44,678 nucleotides of DNA from Saprospiraceae bacterium UBA7687 (GCA_002482845.1 DLGT01000036.1:1-44678), one strand, 5' to 3'. Shown: positions 1 through 8,841, counted from the first letter of the stretch. Made by a program: numbers and translations. The notes: a model not told the origin generated them from the sequence alone.

Positions 1-1
1 T

Positions 2-460
2 TATAAAGAAGTATTATCTATGGCATGTCATCGCAATGAAATGATAGAATTTAGCGATTTCAAACTTCCAAAGTCTAATAAAAACAATACTACTCCTTGG
101 ACATTTATCATCGTGCAAGTATGGAGAGAGGGCAGTTTTCAAGACATCACAGGGATGACGTATATGTCTATTGTGGACGTAGTGGACAATGATGCTTTAA
201 ACAATACTCTTGACGAAAATAATGAGACATTATTGCATAAATGTGGGCGTGAAATGGAAGAAGGGTATGGATCGCATGGATCGCAGATGGGCAAAGGTGG
301 TGCAAAGATTGCAGAGGTTCATGGGTTGCAAAGTGGTGTAAATAATTCAGGGGAGTTGAAGCATGCATATAGCCGATATAGGGATGATTTGGTCAAGTTT
401 GGCGGGCAAAATGATTGGGGTGAGGTGATAAAACAAGTTGGGATTAGACATCAGTTGTAA
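2..460 (+). CDS. Hypothetical protein, 5'-truncated by window edge
   Basis: The reading frame is open from the first bases of the window, with six codons before the first ATG at 20, so the true start probably lies upstream and only the C-terminal part (about 152 residues) is visible. The visible part is hydrophilic and has no signal peptide, membrane segment or motif that I recognise. It contains a Gly-rich stretch (GYGSHGSQMGKGGAK) followed by a charged C-terminus. It converges with tilS across a 129-bp gap that holds a palindrome. I cannot assign a function. It could also be a complete 146-residue protein starting at 20. Confidence 0.55.
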   Translation, partial: YKEVLSMACHRNEMIEFSDFKLPKSNKNNTTPWTFIIVQVWREGSFQDITGMTYMSIVDVVDNDALNNTLDENNETLLHKCGREMEEGYGSHGSQMGKGGAKIAEVHGLQSGVNNSGELKHAYSRYRDDLVKFGGQNDWGEVIKQVGIRHQL

Positions 461-535
461 AGATGTTATATCAAATCAAATATGTCATAACTTTTGTTTA
501 ATTTGAATCGCTTTTCAAATGCTAAAAATAGAGTA

Positions 536-554
536 TCGAAGTTGCAAACTTCGA
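536..554. repeat. Short palindrome, REP-like hairpin between convergent genes
   Basis: A perfect 8-bp inverted repeat (TCGAAGTT / AACTTCGA) with a 3-base loop lies between the stop of the first gene and the stop of tilS. No clean T-tract follows on either strand, so a simple intrinsic terminator is not convincing. It may be a REP-type interspersed palindrome. Only one copy is visible in this window. Confidence 0.45.
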
Positions 555-589
555 CAATCGGAACCTTTGAATTGTTAATTCATCTGTAT

Positions 590-1921
590 TCAAGTCTTTC
601 CCATTTCTTCCATACTGATCTTAACAATCACCTTACTGTCCTTCGTAATCTTCACATCTTCAGAAATGCGATATCCAGGAATAGTTATGATTTTTTCATC
701 AGATATAACGACCACTACATTTGACTTTTGATAGAGTGAAAGTTTATTATTAATTAAAAAATCTTTAACTTTTTGGTTTTTACCTTTAAGACCTAATGGT
801 GCAAAAGTATCGCCTGCTTGCCATTTTCTGATGGTGAAGGGTAGGGTAATGTTGTCGATACAGATATATTGAATGTTGTTATTATTATCAAATGTATGGT
901 TTGGAGATTCGACGGTTTCTAGTTTTATTTTTTTGTTGGCTATCGTAACTTCTGTATTTAGATCGAGTTGGATGATGGGAGTATCTTCATTCTTTAACTG
1001 AATAGGGCGAATATGGAGTTTGTTTCTATCTAGAAGTGCTTCGTGTGATTTGGTCAAGAAGAAACGGCTGTTTTGATCGTGCATTGATAAAATGTCTATA
1101 CATTGATCGTAATGGTAGCCATATTCTTGGATGATTTGGAATAGGAAAGAATTTGCGTTTTGGAGCTTTTTAATTTCTTTGAGATCAATGATGGTTTCAT
1201 CTCTTTGGGTGGTTACCAAGTTGTTTTTTATAATGTCAGTGAGTTCGTTTAGTAAGTCATAGGACGATTTTAAATTTGCTATAGTTTGCGGGATACCTTG
1301 TTTAGCGCGTGGGTCCAAGTCATACAATGCCGGTACAATATGGTGTCTAATGCTGTTTCGTAAGTATTTGTCAGAAGCATTTGAACTATCTTCTCTGTAC
1401 TGAATTTTTTGATCGATGACAAAGGCAGAAATCTCGTCTCTTGTGGCAAATAATAGCGGTCTTATGATGTTTTGTCGTTTGGATGGAATGCTTGAAAGCC
1501 CATTTAATCCCGACCCGCGTAAAAGATTCATTAGAAAAGTCTCTATGACGTCATCTTGATGGTGGGCAGTGGCTACATTTTGGTAATTGTATTCTAACAT
1601 TACTTTATCAAAAAAGTCGTATCTGAATTTACGAGCTTTTTCGTGCATGTTTTGACCCTCAAAAGTTATCGGATCAATAGAAGCTACAAAAAAGGGAATG
1701 TGATTGGTCTCGCAGTAGTCTTTAATAAATTTTTCGTCTTCTTGGGATTCATTACCTCTGAGATTATGGTTGATGTGTGCAATGCCTATTTGGATATTTG
1801 CCGCTCTAAATAAGTGAACCATAGCCATGGAATCCATACCACCCGAGACGGCCAAAAGGATTTTATCTGATGGTAAAAATAATTTTTCGTGGTTTATATA
1901 TGATAAAAACTTATCAAGCAT
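590..1921 (-). CDS. tilS: tRNA(Ile)-lysidine synthase TilS
   Basis: TilS is a cytosolic enzyme that uses ATP and lysine to change C34 of tRNA-Ile(CAU) into lysidine, so that the tRNA reads AUA and is charged with isoleucine. The N-terminal PP-loop ATPase motif SGGMDS is near residues 27-32, followed by HINHNLRG, the HHQDDVIET segment, and the RNSIRHHIVP region typical of the N-terminal domain. The 443-residue length fits the family and leaves room for the C-terminal TilS domains. The ATG at 1921 lies just before the PP-loop strand, as usual. The gene stands alone, convergent with the upstream partial gene and divergent from a small lipoprotein gene. Family assignment is firm. Confidence 0.95.
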   Translation of the reverse strand: MLDKFLSYINHEKLFLPSDKILLAVSGGMDSMAMVHLFRAANIQIGIAHINHNLRGNESQEDEKFIKDYCETNHIPFFVASIDPITFEGQNMHEKARKFRYDFFDKVMLEYNYQNVATAHHQDDVIETFLMNLLRGSGLNGLSSIPSKRQNIIRPLLFATRDEISAFVIDQKIQYREDSSNASDKYLRNSIRHHIVPALYDLDPRAKQGIPQTIANLKSSYDLLNELTDIIKNNLVTTQRDETIIDLKEIKKLQNANSFLFQIIQEYGYHYDQCIDILSMHDQNSRFFLTKSHEALLDRNKLHIRPIQLKNEDTPIIQLDLNTEVTIANKKIKLETVESPNHTFDNNNNIQYICIDNITLPFTIRKWQAGDTFAPLGLKGKNQKVKDFLINNKLSLYQKSNVVVVISDEKIITIPGYRISEDVKITKDSKVIVKISMEEMGKT

Positions 1922-2108
1922 TACCTTTGTGTTTTAAAAGCGCAAATTACTCATTTATCATAAAGATGTGAAATGAACATTATAAATATTGATCTTTTTG
2001 TTATTGTGTTTTTAAGTTCTTCCATATTTTAAGAGTGACTATGCGCCTTTATAGGTAGTTGTCCATTTTATTTTGTTTATCATTTCAATCAATTAATTCA
2101 TCAGAAAT

Positions 2109-2681
2109 ATGAAAATCCAAAGTCTAATCTTCATAACATTCGTTTTGTTTTCTTGCAAACAAAATACAAGTAGCACTGGTGGTTCGGTTAGTGAAAGTAG
2201 TTCAAAGGAAACGTACCTTTTATTAAATCAAGGAGATGTAGCTGATGCTGAGATTCAGTCGATGCGTGCTGAAGCGATCAAGGTGTTAGAGCATAGGCAG
2301 AAGGAGTCAGGTAACAAGGTGATAACGATTCTTGAGAAAGACATTTTTGTTTTTGATGCGGTGGTTATGGGATCGGATATGAAAATGGGGGATTCCATAG
2401 CAGGGGAATGGTTGGATTATAAGGACGATCTCACCTATGAGTATGGTAAATTTGATCAAGTGAATGGTGGTGGAAGATATTTTTACAATTTTGATGAGAG
2501 TACGTTGTTAATGATAGATAATAATGCTGCGATGAAACCACAGGAGTTTGAGACAAAACATGCGAATGATGTCATGATTTTAATAGGTAAGCCATTATAC
2601 AGAGATAATAATATTCAAACAAAGCTTAATTTGGTAGCTAGTAAGCCAAGTAAAAGTGCACAAGCGGCTCCAACTAATTGA
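2109..2681 (+). CDS. Hypothetical lipoprotein
   Basis: The 190-residue product starts with a short signal peptide ending in a lipobox (VLFSC), so it should be lipid-anchored after SPase II cleavage at Cys16. A Ser/Thr/Gly-rich linker follows, then a soluble region with no domain I recognise. The C-terminus is low-complexity (KPSKSAQAAPTN). The gene is divergent from tilS with a 187-bp gap and converges on cutA. Function unknown. Confidence 0.7.
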   Translation: MKIQSLIFITFVLFSCKQNTSSTGGSVSESSSKETYLLLNQGDVADAEIQSMRAEAIKVLEHRQKESGNKVITILEKDIFVFDAVVMGSDMKMGDSIAGEWLDYKDDLTYEYGKFDQVNGGGRYFYNFDESTLLMIDNNAAMKPQEFETKHANDVMILIGKPLYRDNNIQTKLNLVASKPSKSAQAAPTN

Positions 2682-2734
2682 TGCGAAAAGATTAGGGTAA
2701 TTGCGAGTTTCCCATTGTTTTATGTGGGTTGTTT

Positions 2735-2830
2735 ATTTCGTACCTAAAGGCACGATGGTTCAGGGATGTTGATTTTTTCTACCGATATTATGTCCTTAAC
2801 AGGACAATGGTTCTGATGAATTACGATGTC
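2735..2830. repeat. Hairpin-bearing intergenic segment, possible REP-like remnant
   Basis: The convergent gap between the lipoprotein gene and cutA contains a perfect 6-bp stem (TGTCCT, loop TAAC, AGGACA) at 2791-2806 and, upstream, an imperfect stem around GTACC-TAAA-GGCAC. The style resembles the palindromic intergenic repeats of Bacteroidota genomes. The element is single-copy here, so this is tentative. Confidence 0.3.
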
Positions 2831-2879
2831 TTTTTAGAGATAGTTTTGTGAAGGTTTACTGCGAATTTCAAATAAGGTA

Positions 2880-3191
2880 CTATAAGCCTAGCTCTGTTTT
2901 TATCCAATTATAATATGATTCGTTTGCTTCTACTTGCCAATGTAGGATGGCAGGGACTTCATATGGATGAAGTGAAACAATTCGTTGTGTCAGACTTTCT
3001 GTTTTTTCAGGTAATGTTTTCATGAAGGCAATGTATTCATTTTCTGTAGTCAATTGGCCTAACCACATGTACGTACTATCTGATGTGACTACATTACTAC
3101 AGGCTATCAGCTTTTCTGCCAATAGTGTTTTTATGATTTCCGCTGCTACTTCTTTTGATGGAAACGGCGTATAAAATATGGTGATATTCAT
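2880..3191 (-). CDS. cutA: CutA1-family divalent-cation tolerance protein
   Basis: The 103-residue product matches the CutA1 family in length and pattern: an N-terminal FYTPFPSKEVAAEI segment, KLIACSNV with the conserved Cys, the central YMWLGQL strand, and HPYEVPAILHW near the C-terminus. CutA1 proteins are trimeric ferredoxin-like proteins linked to metal tolerance; their exact role is debated. The ATG overlaps the TAA of pfkA by one base (TAATG), which indicates translational coupling as the last gene of a three-gene block. Confidence 0.9.
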   Translation of the reverse strand: MNITIFYTPFPSKEVAAEIIKTLLAEKLIACSNVVTSDSTYMWLGQLTTENEYIAFMKTLPEKTESLTQRIVSLHPYEVPAILHWQVEANESYYNWIKTELGL

Positions 3192-4171
3192 TACATCGCT
3201 AAGATTTCTGCCATTCTTACTAGGTCTTTGTTTAAATTTTTAGTTTTAGAAATGGCATCGTTAAATGGCGTGAAAGTGATTTTATCATTGATGATACCTA
3301 ATGCTACACCACCTTCACCACGTAGTAAGGTTTGTACAGCGGAGTGTCCCATTCTACTAGCAAGTACACGATCCATAGCGGTAGGAGATCCTCCTCTTTG
3401 TAAGTGTCCTATGATGGTGACTTTGACATCATATTCCGGATTTTCAGTTTTGATTTGTTTGGCAATTGCGTTTGCATCACCATTTTGATTGCCTTCAGCA
3501 ACTATGACCAAATTGAACAACTTTTGTCTTTTGGCAGATTTACGCAAAATGTCCGATAGCTCATCGATAGAAGTATCCGTTTCTGGAAGGAAGATAGCAC
3601 CTGCACCACTTCCTATTCCTGTATGTAACGCAATAAAACCTGCATGACGGCCCATTACCTCCACAAAAAATAATCTATTGTGTGAATCAGCTGTATCTCT
3701 GATTTTGTCTACTGCTTCTATCGCTGTATTGATGGCAGTATCAAACCCTATAGTATAGTCTGTTCCATAAATATCATTATCTATAGTACCAGGCAATCCT
3801 ACGAATGGTATGTTATATTCTTTACTGAATACTTCTGCACCTGTATAAGTTCCATCTCCACCTATGACAACTACGCCATCTATATCATGAGCAATAAGTG
3901 ATTCATAGGCTTGTTTTCTACCTTCTGGAGTTCTGAAGGCTTCACTTCTTGCTGTTTTTAAGACCGTACCACCTCTTTGAATGATATTGGCCACATCACC
4001 TACTTCTAGTCTTTTGATATCGCCATTGACCATACCATCGTATCCTCTATAAATTCCATACACATGAAGATCATGGTACACTGCTGTCCTAACTACTGCT
4101 CTCACAGCTGCATTCATACCTGGAGCGTCTCCACCTGAAGTCAATACTGCGATTCTTTTGATACTACTCAT
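3191..4171 (-). CDS. pfkA: ATP-dependent 6-phosphofructokinase
   Basis: PfkA phosphorylates fructose 6-phosphate to the 1,6-bisphosphate, the committed glycolytic step. The 326-residue length fits the bacterial enzyme. Visible motifs are TSGGDAPGMNA (phosphate loop, residues 11-21), KTARSEAF, GGDGTYTGA (ATP site; Gly rather than the Asp of PPi-dependent enzymes), the catalytic PGTIDNDI loop, MGRHAGF, AEGNQNG and GHLQRGGSP. The start overlaps the end of the upstream sugar-kinase-like gene by 8 bp and the stop overlaps cutA by 1 bp, so the three genes are very probably one transcript. Confidence 0.97.
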   Translation of the reverse strand: MSSIKRIAVLTSGGDAPGMNAAVRAVVRTAVYHDLHVYGIYRGYDGMVNGDIKRLEVGDVANIIQRGGTVLKTARSEAFRTPEGRKQAYESLIAHDIDGVVVIGGDGTYTGAEVFSKEYNIPFVGLPGTIDNDIYGTDYTIGFDTAINTAIEAVDKIRDTADSHNRLFFVEVMGRHAGFIALHTGIGSGAGAIFLPETDTSIDELSDILRKSAKRQKLFNLVIVAEGNQNGDANAIAKQIKTENPEYDVKVTIIGHLQRGGSPTAMDRVLASRMGHSAVQTLLRGEGGVALGIINDKITFTPFNDAISKTKNLNKDLVRMAEILAM

Positions 4172-5006
4172 TTATGCTGTTTTTTAAATGAAAATCAATT
4201 AACTTATATATTGGTTGTTGGATTATTTCATCTGCTTTAAGATCATACTCCGCCAAAACTTCTTCTAAATATGTACGATGATAGTGGGCAATAGATCCAA
4301 CAAATTTTATTTTATGTGTTTTATGTTCTGGGTACGAAAGAATACGTAACTCAACAAATTCCCTAAACAGTTTTTTAATTAAATCGGTTTTCCATGGTCC
4401 ATCAATTAATACTAAAAACTGCGCAAATGACGCTACATATCTATTTCCACCGGACGATCTGTACACTTTTTCTATTAAGACTTCTTTGGTGACCGTAAAG
4501 TTTTGAATGAAAATGGCTCTTTCTTTTTCAGGCATGGTTTCATAAAAATAGGCCTTCAATATTTCTTTGCCAAAATTGGTGCCACCACCTTCATCACTAA
4601 AAATATATCCTAATGTCGGAATAGATTTGGTCACGGATTGGCCATCGTAAACACAAGAATTAGACCCGGTGCCTAAAATACATACAATACCTTCTTCTTC
4701 ACCACAACAAGCCCTTGCCGCTGCAATCATGTCTTCTGCTACTATTAATTTTCCAGAAAATCCATAAGCGTTTAGCCAATTTGTGACCCTAGCTGTACTG
4801 ACAGGGTCAATAATGCCTGCACCATAAAAGTATATGGACGTTGCTTTACCTATTTCAGATAATAGTTCTGGATGTGAATGCAAGTCTAGGAGTTCTATCT
4901 GTGTGGCAGGATTTATGCCGTTTGTTTTATAGAATACATTGGATTCTGGACCGTTTACGACAACCCAATCTGCTTTGGTAGACCCACTTTCCACTACTAT
5001 AAACAT
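4164..5006 (-). CDS. BadF/BadG/BcrA/BcrD-type ATPase, N-acetylglucosamine kinase-like
   Basis: The 280-residue product has the ASKHA sugar-kinase layout: an N-terminal phosphate-1 motif (VESGSTKADW, residues 4-13), a phosphate-2 motif (LGTGSNSCVYDG), a DEGGGTNFGKEILKAYF segment typical of this group, and an adenosine-type motif (FVGSIAHYH). Related Bacteroidota proteins are annotated as N-acetylglucosamine kinases, but the substrate is not provable here. The 8-bp overlap with pfkA suggests coupled translation, consistent with feeding an amino-sugar or hexose phosphate into glycolysis (inference). A TATATTTG box lies 76 bp upstream. Confidence 0.82.
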   Translation of the reverse strand: MFIVVESGSTKADWVVVNGPESNVFYKTNGINPATQIELLDLHSHPELLSEIGKATSIYFYGAGIIDPVSTARVTNWLNAYGFSGKLIVAEDMIAAARACCGEEEGIVCILGTGSNSCVYDGQSVTKSIPTLGYIFSDEGGGTNFGKEILKAYFYETMPEKERAIFIQNFTVTKEVLIEKVYRSSGGNRYVASFAQFLVLIDGPWKTDLIKKLFREFVELRILSYPEHKTHKIKFVGSIAHYHRTYLEEVLAEYDLKADEIIQQPIYKLIDFHLKNSINE

Positions 5007-5081
5007 ATGTACAATTGGTGTTAAAAATACACTAAGTGTTTTAGGTCAAAAAAAATAATAGACCCAAAACTGATTCAGCCG

Positions 5082-5089
5082 CAAATATA
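5082..5089 (-). promoter_or_regulatory. Predicted -7 box (TATATTTG) for kinase-pfkA-cutA
   Basis: On the minus strand the box reads TATATTTGCG, matching the Bacteroidota -7 consensus TAnnTTTG. It lies 76 bp before the ATG of the kinase-like gene, in the divergent space shared with the dehydrogenase gene. A TTTG occurs 25 bp further upstream, longer than the usual 19-21 bp spacer, so only the -7 element is supported. Confidence 0.45.
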
Positions 5090-5164
5090 ATTGAAATTCA
5101 TATATTTTTATCATCAAATAAGGATTGATAGTTTGATTCTTATACCAAAAAATACTTTTTCAGT

Positions 5165-5172
5165 TACCTTTG
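5165..5172 (+). promoter_or_regulatory. Predicted -7 box (TACCTTTG) for the hbd-like gene
   Basis: TACCTTTGCG matches TAnnTTTG and is 35 bp before the ATG at 5208, a plausible distance for a short leader. The nearest upstream TTTG (5132-5135) is 29 bp away, so the -33 element is unclear. Confidence 0.5.
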
Positions 5173-5207
5173 CGTTTTTATTTGAAATATTTTAAACCTA
5201 ACCAATC

Positions 5208-6104
5208 ATGAATATCAAACATGTTACCGTCATAGGTGCAGGCACCATGGGCAATGGTATTGCTCAAGTTTTTGCGTCTAATGATTTTAAAGTTACACTT
5301 TGCGATGTTTCTGAATCAGCGCTGACAAAAGCGATAGAAACAATTTCTGCCAATCTCGGTAGAATGGCCAAAAAAGAGCTAATCACAGAAGCCAAAATTC
5401 AAGAAACATTATCAAATATTGTCATTAAAACGTCACTCCAAGATAGTGTTGCTAATGCAGATTTGATTGTAGAAGCTGCTACTGAAAATATTGACTTGAA
5501 GTTGAATATTTTCCGTCAAATGGATCAGTTTGCACCAGCACATTGTATTTTGTCTACCAATACTTCTTCTATTTCTATCACAAAGATAGCTAGTGTGACC
5601 AAAAGACCAGAAGCGGTAATCGGTATGCACTTTATGAATCCTGTACCCGTCATGAAATTGGTGGAAGTCATCAGAGGGTATGCTACTTCAGACGAAGTCT
5701 GTTCAACGGTAATGGCAATGTCAGAAACACTGTCAAAAGTACCTGTGGAAGTCAATGATTATCCTGGTTTTGTTGCCAATAGGATATTGATGCCGATGAT
5801 CAATGAAGCGATATATACCCTGTATGAAGGTGTGGCTGGTGTATACGAAATAGACACAGTGATGAAATTGGGCATGGCGCATCCTATGGGACCACTCGCA
5901 TTGGCAGATTTTATAGGTCTTGATGTGTGTCATTCTATCTTGAATATTATGTATCAGGGATTTGGAAATACGAAGTACGCACCATGTCCTTTATTGACAA
6001 ATATGGTGACGGCTGGCAAACTAGGCCGTAAATCTGGTGAAGGGTTTTATATATATGCAGATGGATCAAAAGATCTTATTGTGGTACCCAAATTTACAAA
6101 ATAA
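5208..6104 (+). CDS. 3-hydroxyacyl-CoA (3-hydroxybutyryl-CoA) dehydrogenase
   Basis: This 298-residue enzyme is an NAD(P)-dependent oxidoreductase that interconverts 3-hydroxyacyl-CoA and 3-oxoacyl-CoA in the cytoplasm (fatty-acid, butyrate or phenylacetate-type pathways). The Rossmann motif GAGTMGNGIAQVFA is at residues 10-23. Further support is VEAATENIDLK, the SNTSSISIT stretch, GMHFMNPVPVMKLVEVI with the catalytic His, and NRILMPMINEAI with GVAGVYEIDTVMKLGMAHPMGP in the C-terminal domain. It is a stand-alone dehydrogenase, not fused to a hydratase. The CoA-transferase gene follows after one base, so the two are likely co-transcribed. Confidence 0.93.
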   Translation: MNIKHVTVIGAGTMGNGIAQVFASNDFKVTLCDVSESALTKAIETISANLGRMAKKELITEAKIQETLSNIVIKTSLQDSVANADLIVEAATENIDLKLNIFRQMDQFAPAHCILSTNTSSISITKIASVTKRPEAVIGMHFMNPVPVMKLVEVIRGYATSDEVCSTVMAMSETLSKVPVEVNDYPGFVANRILMPMINEAIYTLYEGVAGVYEIDTVMKLGMAHPMGPLALADFIGLDVCHSILNIMYQGFGNTKYAPCPLLTNMVTAGKLGRKSGEGFYIYADGSKDLIVVPKFTK

Positions 6105-6105
6105 T

Positions 6106-7185
6106 ATGGATTTTATCAACAAGGAGCTCCCATTTCAACATTTAAAAGTATTGGATTTGTCATCGGTTCTAGCAGGTCCTTTGACTGGATCATTTTTTGC
6201 AGAATTGGGAGCTACTGTTGTAAAAGTAGAAAATAAAACGACTGGTGGAGACGCTACAAGACAATGGAAGTTACCATCTGAAGATCCTGAAAATCCATAC
6301 TCTGCTTATTATCATGCTGCAAATTTTGGTAAGGAAGTTATTTTTATAGATTTAAATTCAGATGAAGAGCGAACAAAACTGGAAGAAATAATGACTCAAA
6401 GTGATGTGGTCATTTCTAACTTTCAAAAAAAAGTTGCTGCAAAATTTGACTTATTGCCTGATGATATTGGGAAGAGACATCCACGAATGATCGTAGCACA
6501 ATTGAGTGCTTATGAATTTGATGATCCAAGACCTGGATATGATCTAGTCATGCAAGGCGAAACTGGATGGATATCCATGACTGGGACAGACAAAGACCAC
6601 TTTGCAAAATTGCCCGTGGCTATGATAGATATTATTGCATCACATCAGATGAAAGAAGCCATTTTGATAGGATTGTTAAAAAAAGCGGGTACAGGAAAGG
6701 GTAGTGTGTTCCATGTTTCTTTATACAAAAGCGCCTTGTCTGCTCTTGCAAATCAAGCTACAAATTACTTGATAGCAGGTCATATACCTGTCCCATGTGG
6801 GACTTTACATCCAAATATTGCACCTTATGGTGATGTTTTTATGGATGTAGATGGTATTAAATTCCTTTTGGCGGTAGGTAGTGATGCACAATTCAAAAAA
6901 CTATGGTTTACCCTGAATTTGTCTGAGGAAGAATACCATACCTTTGAATTGAATTCGGGGAGATTAAAAAACAGAAATCTCCTTTGTAAGGCACTGCAAC
7001 AGTCATTCGGAACACAGCGTATATCAGAACTTAAAGATATATTTAATGTGTATAATATTCCCTTTTGTGAGATAAGGTCGCTAGATACCGTTTTTTCTCA
7101 AGAAGATTCTAAATCAATGTTGAACCAAGAAAAAGTAGGCGACGAATTAGTTACATCTGTTAGTAGCATAGCGTTTACTATTTGA
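6106..7185 (+). CDS. CaiB/BaiF (family III) CoA-transferase
   Basis: Family III CoA-transferases move CoA between carboxylic acids through an aspartyl-CoA intermediate. The N-terminus VLDLSSVLAGPLTGSFFAELGATVVKVE is typical; the PVAMID segment followed by ILIGLLKKAGTGKGSVFHVSL carries the expected catalytic Asp. The frame is open further upstream to an ATG at 6037, but that start lies inside the dehydrogenase gene; the ATG at 6106, one base after the upstream stop, gives a normal N-terminus and 359 residues, slightly short for the family. Pairing with the dehydrogenase suggests an acyl-CoA degradation or activation step; the substrate is unknown. Confidence 0.88.
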   Translation: MDFINKELPFQHLKVLDLSSVLAGPLTGSFFAELGATVVKVENKTTGGDATRQWKLPSEDPENPYSAYYHAANFGKEVIFIDLNSDEERTKLEEIMTQSDVVISNFQKKVAAKFDLLPDDIGKRHPRMIVAQLSAYEFDDPRPGYDLVMQGETGWISMTGTDKDHFAKLPVAMIDIIASHQMKEAILIGLLKKAGTGKGSVFHVSLYKSALSALANQATNYLIAGHIPVPCGTLHPNIAPYGDVFMDVDGIKFLLAVGSDAQFKKLWFTLNLSEEEYHTFELNSGRLKNRNLLCKALQQSFGTQRISELKDIFNVYNIPFCEIRSLDTVFSQEDSKSMLNQEKVGDELVTSVSSIAFTI

Positions 7186-7803
7186 TTTGTATATATTTGA
7201 TATTGAATAAGATAGGTTTTTTGTGGTATTGAAACTAAAGATGTATTATTTTCGTTTGAAAATCTGAAGTGGTAGTCTTACTAGACAAATATTGAAGGAA
7301 TTTGGTGTTATGTTTTTTAATTTAAAACATCATTTTATTAGTCTAAGTTATAGATCTCTGTACCACACAATCTCATTTACAATCAAGCCACATATAGTCT
7401 TGATTAATCAAAATAAAGAACATATTGTTTCTTTTTGATTAGTCAATTTAAAGGAAATGTTTACTGAATTTTAAAGATGTTTATATAACCACAAAAGATA
7501 AAAAGAAAGTCTTCTATATGTTTTGTCGGGAGGATTTAAAGCATCACAGAAGTTTTGTAAATTTACTTAATCTAATGGGAGAATAATATGTGGTCTTTAA
7601 AATATTTTACGTCTTTTACAATGGTTATAAAGATGCCAAACGAAGATTAATCAGTACGCTTAACGGGTGATTAAAAATTTGTTGTACGGTTTTTGCGGTA
7701 TATATATAGTTAGATTGGTGGAAAACCTGTATTGGTGATACAAGTTTATAAGTCAATATTTTATAGATTAATGTTTTATTTAATATAATAAAATCATAGA
7801 GAT
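7186..7803. other. 618-bp intergenic region without a convincing gene
   Basis: This AT-rich gap separates the CoA-transferase from the T9SS locus. I see only very short ORFs (about 20 codons), a strong inverted repeat at 7400-7446 and no clean TTG-N20-TAnnTTTG promoter. It presumably holds the termination of the upstream unit and the control region of the PorP operon. Confidence 0.5.
7400..7446. repeat. Inverted repeat containing a TTGATTAATCAA palindrome
   Basis: TTGATTAATCAAAA (7400-7413) pairs with TTTTGATTAGTCAA (7433-7446) over 14 bp with one G-U. The left arm contains a perfect 12-bp palindrome and the right arm a one-mismatch version, so this may be a two-site operator or an RNA hairpin. 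No T-run follows on the plus strand, which argues against a simple terminator. Confidence 0.45.
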
Positions 7804-8829
7804 TTGAAAACACAAAACTTAACACGAATCCTGATTTTGGGAATATTTTTTATCGGTTTGTTAAAAATAAATGCTCAAGATCTTCATTACAGTCAGTTTT
7901 ACAATTCTCCACAGAATATTAATCCTGCTTTGACTGGTGTATTCAAAGGTGATCACCGATTCACATTATCGATGCGAGATCAATGGCGATTTGTCCCCGT
8001 ACCTTGGTTTACGTTGAGTGGGTCGTATGATCGACAATACTATTTTGCCAATAGCGATAAACACTTTTTAGGTCTTGGTGCGTTTTTTAACCACGATCGA
8101 CAGGGTGATTCCAAATTAAATTTATCCTCCCTTAATATTAGTGGTTCTTACCATCGTATACTTACCCCAAACCATATCGTAAGTGGTGGATTGGTATTAG
8201 GGTTTGCATCTAGAGGTTTTAATAGTACGACCTTAACATGGGATAAGCAGTGGGATGGTGAGGCATTTAATGGTACATTGGGGTCAGGAGAATCATTCGG
8301 CGACCTTGAGCGAATCAATTTTCTAGAGTCGGGCGTTGGTTTTAATTATAGGTATCAGAAAGATAGTAGGACCCATGTAGATGCAGGCATCTCAGCATTA
8401 CACCTTATAAAACCTAAACAGTCTTTTTATGGAGCAAGTTCTGTTAAATTGCCACAAAGGATTACTTTTTCTGCTGTGGGAAATATCAAGATCCTAAATG
8501 CTTTTGACATACAATTACATGCTCTCCATCAGTTGCAGGGCGAATATGATGAAACTATTTTTGGCGGTTTAGGTAAAATTTATCTTAGTCAAAAACGTGG
8601 TAAAGAAGTTCAAGTTCATGTAGGAATGGGCTATCGAACTGCAAAATCATTTATACCCACGATGGCTGTCCAATACAACAATGTTTATGCAAGTTTGAGT
8701 TATGATGTCGATACCAACGAATTTAATGACATACTTAGTTCCAATAAAGGTGGTCCAGAGATTCATGTAAGGTATTTCATAGTAAATGTAAAAGATTTGA
8801 AGGAAGTTAAGGTTTGTCCAATTTATTAA
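7804..8829 (+). CDS. PorP/SprF family type IX secretion membrane protein
   Basis: The 341-residue outer-membrane beta-barrel-like protein starts with a signal peptide (cleavage near INAQ-DLHYS) followed by the family signature: HYSQFYNSPQNINPALTG, then RFTLSMRDQWR. PorP/SprF proteins act with the T9SS; SprF-type members are needed for secretion or surface attachment of cargo with type B sorting domains. The start is TTG: an in-frame stop (7789-7791) excludes any upstream ATG, and the next in-frame ATG would remove the signal peptide. The gene leads a tandem with an OmpA-family protein and a large type B cargo protein, an arrangement seen for dedicated PorP-cargo sets. Confidence 0.9.
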   Translation: MKTQNLTRILILGIFFIGLLKINAQDLHYSQFYNSPQNINPALTGVFKGDHRFTLSMRDQWRFVPVPWFTLSGSYDRQYYFANSDKHFLGLGAFFNHDRQGDSKLNLSSLNISGSYHRILTPNHIVSGGLVLGFASRGFNSTTLTWDKQWDGEAFNGTLGSGESFGDLERINFLESGVGFNYRYQKDSRTHVDAGISALHLIKPKQSFYGASSVKLPQRITFSAVGNIKILNAFDIQLHALHQLQGEYDETIFGGLGKIYLSQKRGKEVQVHVGMGYRTAKSFIPTMAVQYNNVYASLSYDVDTNEFNDILSSNKGGPEIHVRYFIVNVKDLKEVKVCPIY

Positions 8830-8841
8830 AACCGAAAGTAT

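Noticed and set aside
1922..1929. Plus-strand TACCTTTG as promoter of the lipoprotein gene at 2109
   Set aside because: It is 180 bp from the start, abuts the tilS start codon and has no -33 element at the right distance, so it may be chance.
6037..6105. Upstream ATG giving the CoA-transferase 23 extra residues
   Set aside because: It lies inside the dehydrogenase gene and adds an N-terminus that does not match the family; the ATG at 6106 fits better.
7400..7411. TTGATTAATCAA as an FNR/Crp-type box
   Set aside because: The FNR half-sites TTGAT and ATCAA need a 4-bp spacer; here it is 2 bp.
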